Shown here piece by piece: positions 43,620 to 55,975 of a stretch of 64,000 bases of DNA (its first letter is position 1; each line of letters opens with the position of its first letter). A program made the translations under genes and the position numbers. The notes under the pieces are model-generated. The model was given only the letters and a program-made list of their open reading frames with translations. It searched no databases and had not been told where the DNA came from. The DNA comes from Apricaphanius iberus. Taxonomy: Eukaryota > Chordata > Actinopteri > Cyprinodontiformes > Aphaniidae. The stretch lies in the NCBI GenBank assembly GCA_028564705.1, contig JAPXFQ010000398.1:1-64000 (forward strand), read 5' to 3'.

Positions 43620-44345
43620 TTTCCCTACCATGTGGACTAACTCGTCTGGATGTGCTTGGTGCTGCCTCCGACTCTGTCATGTTGTCACTGGCTGAGCCTT
43701 CCATGTTGCCCTGCCTTTCTTCCTCCTCCATCTCCTGTCCGGTGTGTCATTCAAGCACTGTCTCCTGTCCCTGATCATCTCGTCCTTTCCCTCCATCACT
43801 TTTCTGTCGCTCTTCTTCCACATCGTCTCCTTCGTCCACTTTACTCACCAGGTTACTCTCCGTGTTTCTCACCTTTGTCTTTGGTGAAAAAAGAAAAAAA
43901 AAATACAGAGGCTTTGTTGTCGCTTCATTTCTGTAGAATTTAAATAAATTTTACTTTTTTTCTGGACAAACGTAAAGATTTCACCTTCTCTCACTTAAAA
44001 ATTACGATTTTTCAATTTTTATCGCCTCAAATAGTTACAAAATAGTTACAAAACAAAAATCAGTATTGAGCTAGAAATGATATTATATTTTGTAAAATGG
44101 CATAGTTTCCTCTTTCCTGGTGTGCTCCTGCCTTCTGTGCAGGTCGGCTTCTCACTTCCCGCCTCTCAGAAGCGTCTGGAGTTGGTGTACTGTAACGTCG
44201 TGCTGCGTTCAATGTCGTCGGAAGAATTAGCTTCATGCGCTTAATGTCCGACTATAGACAACTATTGATTTCATAGCCGTGTCTTCCGCTGGCTGGGGTG
44301 GCAGCTGGGGTGGCAAGGCTTTCTTTTAGATCCGCCCCTGGCAGT
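43620..44345 (-). mobile_element. hAT element remnant (TTF/ZMYM type)
   Basis: The right end AGATCCGCCCCTG (in reverse CAGGGGCGGATCT) is a common teleost hAT terminus. The minus strand at 43,632-43,880 has an acidic, serine-rich N-terminal coding look (NMTESEAAPSTSRRV before a G/GTAGGG donor) with a stop. The catalytic part is missing. Confidence 0.45.
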
Positions 44346-45002
44346 CAGCCAAAGGATCGATTTTATGACCAAATAACCAGTGCATATTATCAGTTGGGAC
44401 CATATGTGAGAGTAGCCTACCCCCACACTGTCACACATGGTTGAATAAACCATCCAAATTTGTGCACACAGATTATTAAACCAACAGTATGGATTCTCAT
44501 AACTCAAATATTTCTGCACCTGATCCCTGTCGGGCTCCGTATCATAAAATTATATTTACTGCCTAGTTTAAAAAAACCATTACAGATTGCTAATCCATTT
44601 AAATGTAAATGTTGAAATTAGACTAATTGGGCGCATGTCCTCAGACAAGCCTTCAACAATTGCACTAAAGGCTAGCAAGTTGCCTTTGCATCATGTTAAC
44701 AGTCTAGGGCATTAGGACATTGTTTCTTTGAACTTGACAATCAGTGGCGTTGATAATGTTTGTCCGTGTCCGGATGTTAATCCTGCACTTATCGGAAAAA
44801 GATGGCTAGCTGTGATATTGATTGCACTAAGAGACCATCCAAGAAGTATTTGCTATATTTTCTTTTGGTAAATACAATTATATTTCTAATGTGCACTTAC
44901 AGCTGGTTGATATAAATTGGGTTGAAACTATCACATTTCTTCTTTCCATATTGATTATTAAAGCTTATTTTAATTAAAATTCAAGTATTTATAGTAAAAG
45001 TT
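44346..45002. other. AT-rich intergenic sequence
   Basis: Nothing recognised. Confidence 0.35.
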
Positions 45003-45243
45003 CTGGGGTCTCATTTATAAACGTTGCGTACGCACAAAACGCGGCCTGAAACTGGCATACGCCACTTTCAAAGCAAAAGTTGTGATTTATAAAAAACAGA
45101 CTTGACGGGAAAATGTGCGCACCTGTACGCCAAAAGATACGGCATATTAGTCTGTCTCCTTAAAATATGCTCAAATTTGGTGTCAGCCTGGGTGTACTTT
45201 CGGTGTGAAATGAAGGAAGAAGAAAAATGATCATTTAAAAAGG

Positions 45244-46606
45244 ATGAAGGAACTTACTGATCAGTTAGGAGCTATAGGTTCTGTAATTGATGAAGAAGAC
45301 CAAATCGTCACGCTTCTAGGAAGTTTACCACCCAGCTATGGAACAGTTGTCACTGCTTTGGAGACAAAGATGGACAGCTTGACACTACAGTTTGTTCAGC
45401 AAGCATTGATAAATGAAGAACAAAAACGCGAGCATACTGATAATGTCACAGTGTCCAGTGGTGTATCAGCTATGTCATCTCAGATGAGTGGAAATGTGCA
45501 GGGTGGATCAAAAACAGGAGGAACTAACAACCCCACCACATGAAGATGCTACAAATGTAAAAAGGAGGGACATAAAAAAATCGATTGTCCAAGCATTAAA
45601 AAGAAATATAGAACGCACAAAGCTAAAAGCTTGATGTATGAGGACACAGACGAATCATATGAGGGAGCCTTTGTTGTAAATGAGTCAAGTCAAAGTGACT
45701 CACAACAAGAAGACTGGTTAATTGATTCAGGAGCATCAAAACACATGACATTGAACAAAGAAGGACTTCAAAATTACCAGCAGTTTTCAGAACCCCAAAC
45801 TGTGAAACTCTGTGATGGTAGAGTTGTCGTGGCCCTGGGACAGGGCAACATAACTCTGAAAATGTTATTTAGAGTTAGTAATAAAAAAATGTCACAATGT
45901 ATGATGTGCTGTATGTGCCAACATTATCCATGAATCTTTTCTCAGTGGGAGCTGCTGCCAAGAAAGGAAATACTGTGCAGTTTAAAAAATCTCACTGCTA
46001 CATAAGATGAAAGAATGGAGCTCTTCATGGAATGGGAGCACAAGTATCTAATGGGTTGTATCAGTTGGACATCGAAAGAAGATGCACAACTTGTCATGAA
46101 GCATCAAGTGCATCAGTTCCGGCAAGTATGTGGCATCAGCGTCTAGATCACACTTCAAATCTAAAAAGCTAGGAAACTTTGTAAAAGGTGTTAACTTTGT
46201 AACAGAAGAAGACGAAACATTTTGTGAAACTTGTGTTGAAGGCAAATTATCAAGAAAGCCTTGCAAACCAGTGGAAGAAATACGATCAAAGCGCAAGTTA
46301 CAACTAGTGCATAGTGACGTTTGTGGTCCTTTTCAAACTGAGTCACTAGGAGGAAAGAGGTACTTTGTAACTTTTATTGATGACTAATCCAGATGTTGTA
46401 AATTGTATTTTATGAAAGAAAAATCAGAAGTTCTGAGCAAATTTAAAGAGTTTGAAAGAATCTTCTCAAGTGAATGTGGAAAAAGAGTGACAAGACTCAG
46501 AACAGACAATGGTGGGGAATACACATCAAAGGAGTTTCAAGAATATTTGAAAGCTAAGGGTATTCACCATGAAATGACTGTGGTCATGGTATGGAAAAAA
46601 ACATGA
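45244..46606 (+). pseudogene. copia gag-protease-integrase part, broken
   Basis: Gag piece with LLGSLPPSYGTVVTALE, then a stop just before the CCHC knuckle (CYKCKKEGHKKIDC), then the protease DWLIDSGASKHMT (DSGA active site). A frameshift follows. The integrase zinc region CETCVEGK and core HSDVCGPF and LRTDNGGEYTS are readable, but a stop near 46,385 and a deletion after GIHHEMTV near 46,590 remove the stretch expected to hold the catalytic glutamate. Confidence 0.88.
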
Positions 46607-46616
46607 TATTAGTCCC

Positions 46617-48540
46617 ATGAAGGTATTTGGATGTGTTGCTTATGCTCATGTTCCAGACACAGAGAGAAAGAAACTAGACAAAAAGGCAGTTAAAGTTTGT
46701 TTCCTGGGCTATGCAACCAACGCTAAAGGCCACCGTCTGTGGGATGAAGAAAAGAGAAGAGTACTCATTCGTCAAGAAGTGATATTCAATGAAACAGACT
46801 TTGAGTGCAAACAGCAGGCTAAGGATTGCTGTACAGAAAATGAGGTAACAGTACACTCAGACGAAAGACAAATAAATACTGAGAATACTAATGTCAATGA
46901 GGAAGAAAAAAGGGATCAACGAATCAGAAAACCTCCAAAGAGATTTGGATATGACGAGTTTGGTGACATAGTGTCAGTGGAGCATCATGCAAACATCTGT
47001 TCTGTCACAGAGCCAAACACACTTAAAGAGGCTATGTCCGGTCCAAATGCAAAGGAATGGCAAGAAGCAGCGGATTTGGAATACAAGTCACTGTTAGAAA
47101 ACGGCACATGGGACTTAGTAGATTTACCCAAGGATCGAAGAACAGTTGGATCAAAATGGGTGTTTAAAGTCAAGCATTACAGTGATGGACAAGTGGAAAG
47201 GTACAAGTGCCGACTTGTTGCTAAAGGCTACTCACAGATTTATGGTGCTGACTATGATGAAACATTCTCGCCAGTCGTACGCTTAGGCGCAATTCGTACG
47301 CTGTTATCATTTGCTGTGCAGAACAAGCTAAATGTGCATCAAATGGATGTTGTAACTGCATTCCTGAATGGACACTTAGAAGAAGAAATATACATGGAGC
47401 AACCAGAAGGTTACATCAAACGAGGACAAAAACCTGTGGTGTGCAAACTAAACAAGTCAATATACGGACTGAAGCAGTCTCCGCGTTGCTGGAGCAAAGC
47501 TTTTACAGAGCTGATGAAAAGTATTGGTTTTACAAAGAGTACATCAGACCACTGTGTGTTTGTTAGATCAGGTGAGGAGTTGGAAATATTGGCTGTGTAT
47601 GTTGATGATCAGAGGGCATGAACAGCTTAAAGGACACTCTGAAGAAACACTACAAAATGAAGGACATGGGTGAGCTATCCTACATTCTAGGCATCTCAGT
47701 CATTCAAGACAAGGTCAAAAAACATGTTATACTTCATCAAAGACAATACATTGAAAACATACTACAGAAGTATGGAATGGACAGTGCAAATCCAGTAACA
47801 ACTCCAGATGATGCAAATGTCAGATTAAGAAATAATGATGGAGTCAGTAAACCAGTAAACCCAAGTATCTATCAGTCAATGGTTGGAAGTTTACTGTATG
47901 CTGCCATGGCCACACAACCAGACATCGCACAAGCTGTGAGAGTAGTTTCAAAGTTAAATGCAAATCCAAACACTGCACATCTAACAGCTGTAAAAAGAAT
48001 TCTGAGATACTTAAAGGGCACCCTAAACGTAGGACTCAAATACCAAAGGACAGAAACGGGAGCTTTGGTTGGATTCTCAGATGCTGATTGGGAAGGAGAT
48101 CAGGACGATCGTCGGTCTACAACTGGAAACATCTTTCTTCTTGCTGAAGGTGCAGTCAGATGGCTTAGCAAGAAACAAGCAACAGTTGCACTTTCAACTG
48201 CAGAGGCTGAATATATTGCTTTGAGCCAAGCCGCGCAAGAAAGAACATGGTTAAGACGACTACTAACTGAACTTGGAATGGAGACCACAGCCACAGTGAT
48301 CCTGGAGGATAATCAAGGAGCAATTGCTATCGCCAAGAATCCATTTGATCATGCAAGAACAAAGCACATTGACATTCGCTACCACTACATTCGTGAATGT
48401 GTGCAAAATGGACAAATAACCTACTGCTGTAGTATTGCTCAACAGAAAACATGATAGCAGATATCTTAACAAACCGTTGCCTAGACAAAAGTTTGAGTAC
48501 CTCAGAGAAAAGATTGGACTGTGTTCAGTTTAAAAGAGAG
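46617..48540 (+). pseudogene. copia reverse transcriptase and RNase H, frameshifted
   Basis: The frame at 46,617-47,621 covers the reverse transcriptase: GSKWVFKVKHYSDGQ, RLVAKGYSQ, HQMDVVTAFLNG (first Asp) and LAVYVDD, the catalytic YVDD box. It then shifts frame. The second frame (47,618-48,454) covers MKDMGELSYILGI and the RNase H domain: GFSDADWEGD, STAEAEYIAL, LEDNQGAIAIAKNP and RTKHIDIRYHYIRE. The final codons run on in a third frame to about 48,540. Relatively long open frames suggest moderate age. Confidence 0.9.
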
Positions 48541-48741
48541 GTTATGTGCTTAACATGCCTATATTATGTTATTGTTACAGGTTTATAACTGTATAAAAAT
48601 GTTTTTTTTTGTGTGTGCTCAAATCAAAAGATTTCCTTTAAGTAGCACTGATGTAAGTGCATTTAAGTAAGTAAGTGCTATTAAAAAAAATGGAGTTATG
48701 TCAGTCAAGTAAGTAAACCCCATAGTAAAATTAAGTGGGAG

Positions 48742-48982
48742 TGTTGTTAAGAGTAATTTAATTACAATGTATAAGAGAGGCGTATTAATGCCCTCTACTG
48801 GTGACTCTGTGTTTATACCTTCAATAAAAAAGCGGACATGAAAACAACACTGACAGTCTGCACTGCAGACGCCACATGCTGCCACTCGCAGTTCTTCCTT
48901 TTATTTGTGAAACCTCTGCTGTGTCCACCACATAAAATGTTTCTTCTAGCCTCCACTTCACCCACTAGCACTTCAATCAACA
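48742..48982 (+). repeat. copia 3' LTR
   Basis: Bounded by TGTTG and CAACA, preceded by a purine tract (AAGTGGGAG), with an AATAAA signal near 48,822. Length 241 bp. No second LTR in the window to confirm it. Confidence 0.6.
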
Positions 48983-48992
48983 TCTCCGTAAA

Positions 48993-49400
48993 GTTTCAAT
49001 TCAATTTCAATTTCAATTCAGTTTATTTATATAGCGCCATTTCACAACAGATGTCATCTCAAGGCACTTTACAAAAAGAGTTATTACAATACAATGTTTA
49101 GTGTAGAAATTACAGAACCACAGAAGATTGCGTCGTGGAATTCTCAGCAATCCCTCATACTGAGCAAGCATGCAGCGACAGTGGGAAGGAAAAACTCCCT
49201 TTTAACAGGAAGAAACCTCCGGCAGAACCAGGCTCAGCACAAGCGGTTATCTGCCGCGACCGTCTGTGGCTTGGAGAATACACAACAGAGACACAGAAAG
49301 AGCAACAGAACCGATGCACAAGTTTGTTGCAGGACGTGGAGAATTTTCCGTCACTGCAATGCCATCTTAGTCAGGGTCGTCAAGCAGGGCTAATCCGGAG
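48993..49400 (+). repeat. dispersed teleost retroposon 3' region
   Basis: TTTATTTATATAGCGCC, GGAAAAACTCCCTTTTAACA, GGAAGAAACCTCCGGCAGAA and CCAGGCTCAGC are the words of a very common teleost non-LTR repeat. The open frames here are read-through of that repeat. Confidence 0.6.
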
Positions 49401-49726
49401 CACCTACTATAATAAAGTTTCTCTTCTTGTTTTTCTTTTGTTGTTGCCATATTTCCCCTCTTCTTCATATGCATCAATATTCGTGTCCTGCTTTGCATTG
49501 ACCTTTTATAGCCAGATTTGGGCGTGTTCAGGGTCGGATATGAGTCAAATTCACGTGCGCAAACTTCTAAGAAGACTGTGATTTATAAAGGGGAAATTGC
49601 TTAAACCTGTGCGTAAGCATGGATTTATAAATCAGAAATCTTTTTGGCGTACGCAAACTGTTTGTTTTGGTCGTACGTACACTTTTAGTAGGGATTCTAC
49701 CCAATGTTTTATAAATGAGACCCCTG

Positions 49727-50399
49727 GACCTTCATGATTTTATTTGACAAAATTATTCAATCTGGTTAGAAGGGACAGTGGTAGCAGGGTCACTCAACCG
49801 TGATTTTATTGTTAAAAGTGCCTGCAAACCGCTGTTTGCTCAGAATTAGCTAGGTTGGTTAGCTATCTACATCCGAGTGTCAATCATCTGTTGGGTGTGG
49901 AAATTTGGGTCTCGCGGAGAGGCGTGGGTTCTGAAATGGCGTAATTTGGCCGCGGGGAGCCGTGTGGACCACATGGATGCGTCATGCATAAGCTAAGCTT
50001 TAAAACCCAGTAACTGAGATTCATAGATTGAATTCTGCATATCCAGGTTGTTACCAATAATAATTTGAACTACTGTTGCCTTTCTGCCACCTCAAACCAG
50101 TCTGCCCCATTCCATTTTTAATTTCTGACACCAACAAGGCATTTTTATACACATAACTGGTGTTTACTATATATTTTCTGTTTTATTTTGTTTTGGGTTT
50201 TTTTTACCTGGACAATTTTCTGCAAACTTAAGAGATGTGAAAATTCAAGCAGATCAGCAGTTTCTGAAATGTTCAGGGCAGCCAATCTGGCACCAACAAC
50301 AATTCTACATTCAAAGTAACTCAGATCACCTTTCTTCTCCCTTCTAATGCTCGGTGTAAAATACTCAAAAATATGTTTTGTTTGACTTGTTTCTGTGTT
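49727..50399. other. intergenic sequence, nothing recognised
   Basis: No exon or repeat recognised. Confidence 0.35.
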
Positions 50400-50790
50400 G
50401 TACCATTACCTACATTTAATTGTTGTGTCACTGAGATAATTTCACAATTCTCGAAAGAAGGTATCTTATCAGTAGGAATCCTCATCTCGATCTATAACAT
50501 ATATTTAATATATGGCATAGACATTATTAAATTGTATACAATTTCAGTCCTTTTCTGGCTGCTGGTTTTCAAATTCCTGGCTGTGGCATAAAATAAATCT
50601 AAGTAATCCCGATGTCCTTGGAAGAAATGAGCCATGATCTTGGATGGCAGATTTCATTCTGAGATAATTACTGTCTTCCTTTAATAAACAATAAAAATCA
50701 AAGTAGCAGCACTGCTTTTAACCTTATTATACCGCATGACGTTAGCCGATGAGAGAAAATGGCTACCTTTTAGCTTTAAATGTCAGTTAT
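50400..50790 (-). pseudogene. partial duplicate of arrestin exon 5 and intron 4
   Basis: 50,404-50,490 matches the 3' part of arrestin exon 5: the minus strand reads RIPTDKIPSFENCEIISVTQ, next to the intact RIPPDEMPSIENCEIISVTH. The splice border has changed, and the remainder of the exon is missing. Similarity resumes at 50,560-50,790 against 18,330-18,570 (intron 4). It is therefore a genomic duplicate with an internal deletion, not a retrocopy. The other arrestin exons were not found nearby. Confidence 0.75.
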
Positions 50791-51470
50791 TCCACATCTT
50801 TAAATCTAAGCAACTGAAATATGCGTATTGTCAATGAAGAGTCCAGGACACAGGATAATGTGGTTGTGATTGTATTAAGTCACTGACTGCCCTCTGCTGG
50901 AGGAAACTGGATTGACTGTTCACAATATGTCTACCAACTACAGCAACCGCTTCACTTTGATGTATTTTCTCTTTTCTCTGTGTTCATCATACACAGCTCT
51001 TTTAAAATAAAATTTGGACCTTACGTGTCTTTTTTTTAAATCATGGATTGCCACCAGTAATAGGTTTACTTTTTAATACACCACTACACACACATTCTGT
51101 AAAGACTTTTTTTTAAAATATACTGCACATTAATCTCGTTCGTTCTTTAGTTTTTCCGTTTAAAAACCAAACAAACCGCATCCTTTTTTTTTGTTTTTCT
51201 GATTTTGAAAGTCAAAAGTAAAAGTGTCATATTTAACAAATACAAAAACCTCAATGATACATTTTTACAACAGCTTTTTTAACCTATAATGCAAAATCTC
51301 GGATTTGTTTTAATTTTTTGCAACACCGGGAGTAGAGGTTATAGGCTACTAGGTTGGGAGCGTGCACTGCAGCCACGGAGGCAGAGTAATAAAATAACAA
51401 CTTTCTATGACTATCTATCATAATTTTACTGAGAAATAGATCAGACGTGGCGTGAAGACTGTCGGTTAGA
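50791..51470. other. AT-rich sequence, nothing recognised
   Basis: Only a short CTCF-like word at 50,885-50,902 stands out. Confidence 0.35.
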
Positions 51471-51479
51471 GTGCTTTTG

Positions 51480-51700
51480 GCTCATCTTTATTCATTGTCC
51501 AAACACAGGCTCAGGACTGCACGGGAGGACAACGAGGTAGCTGTAGCAGGCGTGGATCAGACAGCAATGAACCAGCGGAGACGTAAGGGCACAGGGAAAC
51601 ATACACACCGGGGAGTAATCAAGGAATTTGACACACCTGGGATCAATCACAACACAGAGACAAACAATCAACGGGAACACAAGGACAGATCCTGTCAAAT
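51480..51700 (-). repeat. possible solo LTR fragment
   Basis: On the minus strand, TGACAGGATCTGTCCTTGTG begins a GC-richer stretch ending near AATAAAGATGAGCC, which resembles the promoter/poly(A) layout of a gypsy-type LTR. No element body and no target duplication were seen. Confidence 0.3.
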
Positions 51701-51963
51701 ATGTTTTATCTTAAAATTTAACATATTCTAAGAATGCGTTTATTGATATAAAAATATTTCATTGTAAAAAAGATTTTATAATAGATGTTATTTTTAATCA
51801 ATTTGTTATTAATTTCATTCGTTTTTATTCCAAAATATTTGTTTCACATAATCAGCTTTTATTTCATAATGATCTTTTACTCAAAGACATGTATTTCAGA
51901 ATTCCATTTATCAACTGAACTACTCAGCCAATCAGAGTCAGTGTGTGGGACCTTCATACTCAT

Positions 51964-52270
51964 TGGGTGTTCCTCAATGCCAAGGCACCTTGCTTCCGAG
52001 GACACTGTCATTTAAAATTTAAATGTACTCCCGAAGTTGCTGCTGCCGGCTCCTACCCCACTGTATTCTGGGAAATTTTTGACCGAGAGCAGGCATCAAG
52101 GCACGTCTGATGTGGTTAGTTAGCTAAACGGCTAACAAAAGGAGGACAGATTCCTCGGTAGAATATGAACATTGGAACACTCCTTGGCGGTCCCTGATGA
52201 CGTGTCTCCTAGGCAACCGGGGCGGGACCAAGGCATCAAGGCGAGGTTCCTTGGCATTGAGAAACACCCA
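51964..52270. mobile_element. 307-bp MITE with TGGGTGTT ends
   Basis: Left TGGGTGTTCCTCAATGCCAA and right (reverse) TGGGTGTTTCTCAATGCCAA are 28-bp inverted repeats with few changes. The inside is non-coding. Confidence 0.75.
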
Positions 52271-52854
52271 CAGGCTGGTTCTTCAACTTTGATCTTCCTG
52301 GTGGAGGAGAATGGTGAGGAAGGGCTGAACTAATTTAATACTATTATTTAATTTAAAACAGTACTAAATGGGTGAAGGAATGCACGCAATCCAACAGGTA
52401 CCTGTTGGATTTCGTACATGGCTTCACCCAAATGCTAATAATGTTGGCAGAATATTTACCAACTTTTTTAACGTGGCTGTCTAAATCAAATCAAGCAAAT
52501 CCTGTATTCTGGGCCTGGAATCCTTTAAAAATATATAATCCAATTAACTCAAGATCGCTTCCACTGACAATTATTATTATTCCATAAATATGATTATTTC
52601 CCTTCATTTAATCAGCCAGAGTAACTGGAGCTGGACAAAGTTCCTGCAGCTCCTATCCTTCACTTACCATGTTATGCTAAACCGTACAGCAGGCTGCTTA
52701 CAGTGAGTGAGCAAGGCTATCCAAGATGATCAATGTAGAAGTACCAGCCAAAGAGATTGCAGGTCGCACCCACTGACTATGATTGGCTTTTGATCTTGTT
52801 CAGTTAATAAGTCCGTTTTTGAAATATATAAGCCGTTGGGTAAAACATCAACAT

Positions 52855-55813
52855 TCTGGGGCGGCATGCCCCCCGGCTGGGGCCCTGGCTGTGGCTTGGC
52901 CGGGGGGGGGGCGCTGCCGTCGGTGCCGGCTGGGGGGGGCTGTGGTCGGCCGGTGGTTGGTGGGCGCTGCTGCCTTTTCCATCTCCCCGGGCTGGTTCTT
53001 GTCGCTTGCTCCCCGGTGGCCCCTTGCCGCGCCTGCGCGTCGGGGTGTTGGTGAGCGGCCGCGGCGGATGGCCGGCGTCTCCGGGCCGGCGTCTCCGGGC
53101 CCGATCGGCTATATTGGCACTGGACATGGCTCCTGGGTCTTGGTCTTAGAGCTCAGGGGGGTGCTGAGGTGGGGGCCTCTGGCCGGTGTTGGTCGGCCTT
53201 TGCTGTGACTGACCGGTTGGTGGGGTGTGGGCTGGTGGGTGGACAACCTGGGTGTCTAGTGACATGTGTTTTGTTAGCAGTGTGAATGTTGGGAAGGATT
53301 TAGGTATGCCCCTGGGGTGGGGGCTGGTGGATTGCCAGAGCCCCCATGGGGCTCGGGGGTGCCGCTGCCGTGGGCCCCGACTTGATGTGCTGGGGCCGAA
53401 CGGGGGTACCTATTGGAGTCAGCAGGGGAGCTGGCTCCCTGGGGTTGGCAATGATCACCCAAGTTATTTTCTCCCCATCCCCATTGCCTCTGTCCACCTG
53501 CTCCTTCATTCTACCATTCACAAGGCTTTGGGACGTGGGCACGTCACTGGGGTGCGTGATGGAGCTTCCGTCTTCGCTACCCGGTGGCGGCCTGGGTCCC
53601 GATTTTATTGAGCAACTTAGACACTTACACTTGCAACATTTACATGGAACGCACATGTAGGGACCTGGCGGTGGGGCGCATTGGCGCTGGGGGCGGGACC
53701 CCTTATGGGGGGCCCCTTATAGGGGGCCCGTTGTGGGGGGCCTCGCCTGTGGTGCCGGCACCCACTGTTTAAATGCATCTAGACACTGAGGGCCCGGGGG
53801 GGGGGATGGGGGTACCCGGCAGTATTCCCATGTCCCACCCCTCTGTTTTAAGTGCACATTAGAACAACACGCAACAACACCACATTGAGCGGGGGGAGAG
53901 AGGCTGGGGGGTCTTTCCACACCCCTGTTCGTTGGACCATCAGGGGTCGGAGCCCGGGTAGAACATCAGGCCGTCTGGTCGGGGTCCTGGGCTGGTGGGC
54001 TGCTCTTGCCGGTGTGGGGGCCTTGGCGGTCTGCTTGTCCCCATCCTGGTGGGCAAAGGGGTCTGTCTCCCGGGTGCAGGGGCAGGGTGCTCTATTGGGG
54101 CGTCTGTCCCTGGGCCTGGGAGTATGGAGTATAGTGTACGTATGGGGGGTATGAATGAGTGTATAGCGTCCTTTTTTCGTATGTCCTGTATTTGTAAGAA
54201 TGTGTACGCATGAGAGGGAGGGTACGTATGAGTGTCTCTGTCTGTCTATGTCTACCTGTCAGGTTGGGTGTTTGGCTTCCCTCTGGCCTGATGCGTCTTC
54301 TTCCCCTCAGTTACTCCCCGTCGGTGATGGATGCTCCTGCCCGCTGGTTGATGATGGCTCTCGATGCCTGGGGCCGGGGATCCCGGTTGCGGCCCGGCTC
54401 GGTCCTGGTGCATGTCTGGCGGGTCCTGGGTGGTCCAGTGTGTCGGGCGGCCGCTGTTTCGGGCCGACGTCCTCCTTGGAGTGACTGGGCACCTCTTATG
54501 GGGGTCCCGGGGTTGTAGAGTAGGTTGGTGCCGTCCGGTGGATCGGTGGGGACTGTGCCTGGTGCCCAGGCCTCCTGCCGGTTCCAGGACTTTTGATGGA
54601 TGGTCGGTTCATCTGGGGGGGGCTGTCCGGCATTGGCTGGCCCTGATCTTGGTGCCGTGCGTGGGGCGGGATCTGGACCCAGGAGCTGGAAGATCTGGAT
54701 GTTCAGGTGCTGGCTGGGCGCGGTCTGGGGAGGCCGTACATCCGCTGTGGCTCTTGCTGTAGCTCCCTGGTGTGTGGGTGTGTGAGGGGGGGCCGGGTTG
54801 TTGGCGGTGGGTATTGGTCCGGGGTGGCGGCGGCGTGTGTTGTCCGTCGGTTGGCTGCGGATCCCCCTTGCCTGCGGCGACGGCGGGGGGCCCTTGTCGG
54901 CTGGTCCCTGGTTGGGGCCCCGCTGGGGGGCGGGATGCCCCTGGTCCCCGTGACCTTCGGGTCCCGATCCCTGGCGTAGCCGGTTTCCGGCAGAGCCCAT
55001 GGGCTCGTCACTGCGATCTCTCGGGCCCCAGTATTGCGGCTGGTGGGTGTTCCCCTGGGGCTTCCATCTGTTCCTCTCTTGGTGGGTGATCGACCCTGCG
55101 CTGATCCGTCTGTGGCCTCTGTACTCTGTGGGACCCTGGATGCATACATCTCCTGCCTCCTCCATGTCTGTGTCGATTCCTGTAGGACGGATTGACGGTT
55201 CCTTACACCAGCTATCAATCACTTGCATGGGGAAACCTTATTACCTGCATGCTCGCACACACATAGGTGTGGGGACATTGGTGTGGATGGACATATCTTG
55301 AGCTGAGGTTATCCTCATTAGTTAGTTGTTCACAGGAGCTTACCAGAAACATTTGTATTATGTACATTAATCCGTTCTTGTGTGTAGTGAATGTGTAATT
55401 CTTAGTTTATTTTCTTAGTTTGGTTCTGTACAGTTTGTTGTTTTTGTTTTGTATTACTGTTTCTCTGCCGTCCGGCAGAGGTGGAGGACTGGGATGTTTT
55501 CTTGTGTTCTTTGTTTGCCTCCCTGTCTTGTGTCGTCGGTTCGCGCCTCTGCTGGTCCGGTTTCTTTTCTTCACCTTCTTCCTTTCTCCCTTCTTGTCTC
55601 GGTTTAGTGTCCATGACGTCAGGAAATTGAACCCACAGTAATCACTAATAAAGATTTTTCATACATATACATCAAGTGGCGTACTACAGCGAAGCTGTAA
55701 TACTCTGCTTGGGAAAGTAAAACTGTTGGGCTTGTACTTGGTACTCAGACACCAATTCTGAGTAGCATACTGCTAGACAGGACACGTAAAAAAAATAAAA
55801 AAAATAAAAAAGC
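52855..55813 (+). mobile_element. GC-rich poly(A) retroelement, copy 2 (longer)
   Basis: About 2.96 kb directly flanked by CATCAACAT (52,846-52,854 and 55,814-55,822), ending in an A-rich tail (AAAAAAATAAAAAAAATAAA type). The last 2.1 kb matches copy 1 at 2,110-4,189. The first 0.9 kb (52,855-53,720) is extra 5' sequence. Reverse-transcribed insertion is clear from the tail and the target duplication. Open frames up to 305 codons are compositional. The family was not identified. Confidence 0.8.
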
Positions 55814-55975
55814 CATCAACATGAAATAAAAGCTGATTTTGGAAGAAGAAGTAATCGATTTAAATAATAATTACTGAAAATGTTTTTATAAAATATTTTT
55901 TTCTTATAATTAAATAATGTTTTATATCAATAAATACATTTATAAAGAAAAATTTATATTTCATAATGTGAATGT

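Larger units (their letters stand above)
45236..48982 (+). mobile_element. Ty1/copia LTR retrotransposon, 5'-truncated
   Basis: Starts inside gag (45,244: MKELTDQLGAIGSVIDEEDQ) and runs through a zinc knuckle, protease, integrase, reverse transcriptase and RNase H to a 3' LTR at 48,742-48,982. The order integrase before reverse transcriptase is diagnostic for copia. The 5' LTR and the gag start are missing. Several stops, frameshifts and an internal deletion are present. Confidence 0.9.
45003..49726. mobile_element. inverted-repeat element holding a copia insertion
   Basis: Left end CTGGGGTCTCATTTATAAAC (45,003) and right end, in reverse, CAGGGGTCTCATTTATAAAA (49,726), with further shared GCGTACGCA and CGTACG words inside both arms. 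The arms (about 230 and 310 bp) are separated by the copia element and a retroposon tail, so the original element was probably a MITE of about 0.5 kb. Confidence 0.6.

Noticed and set aside
54311..55228. 305-codon minus-strand frame in the second GC-rich copy
   Set aside because: Same reason. It runs against the poly(A) direction, and its counterpart in copy 1 is interrupted or shifted.
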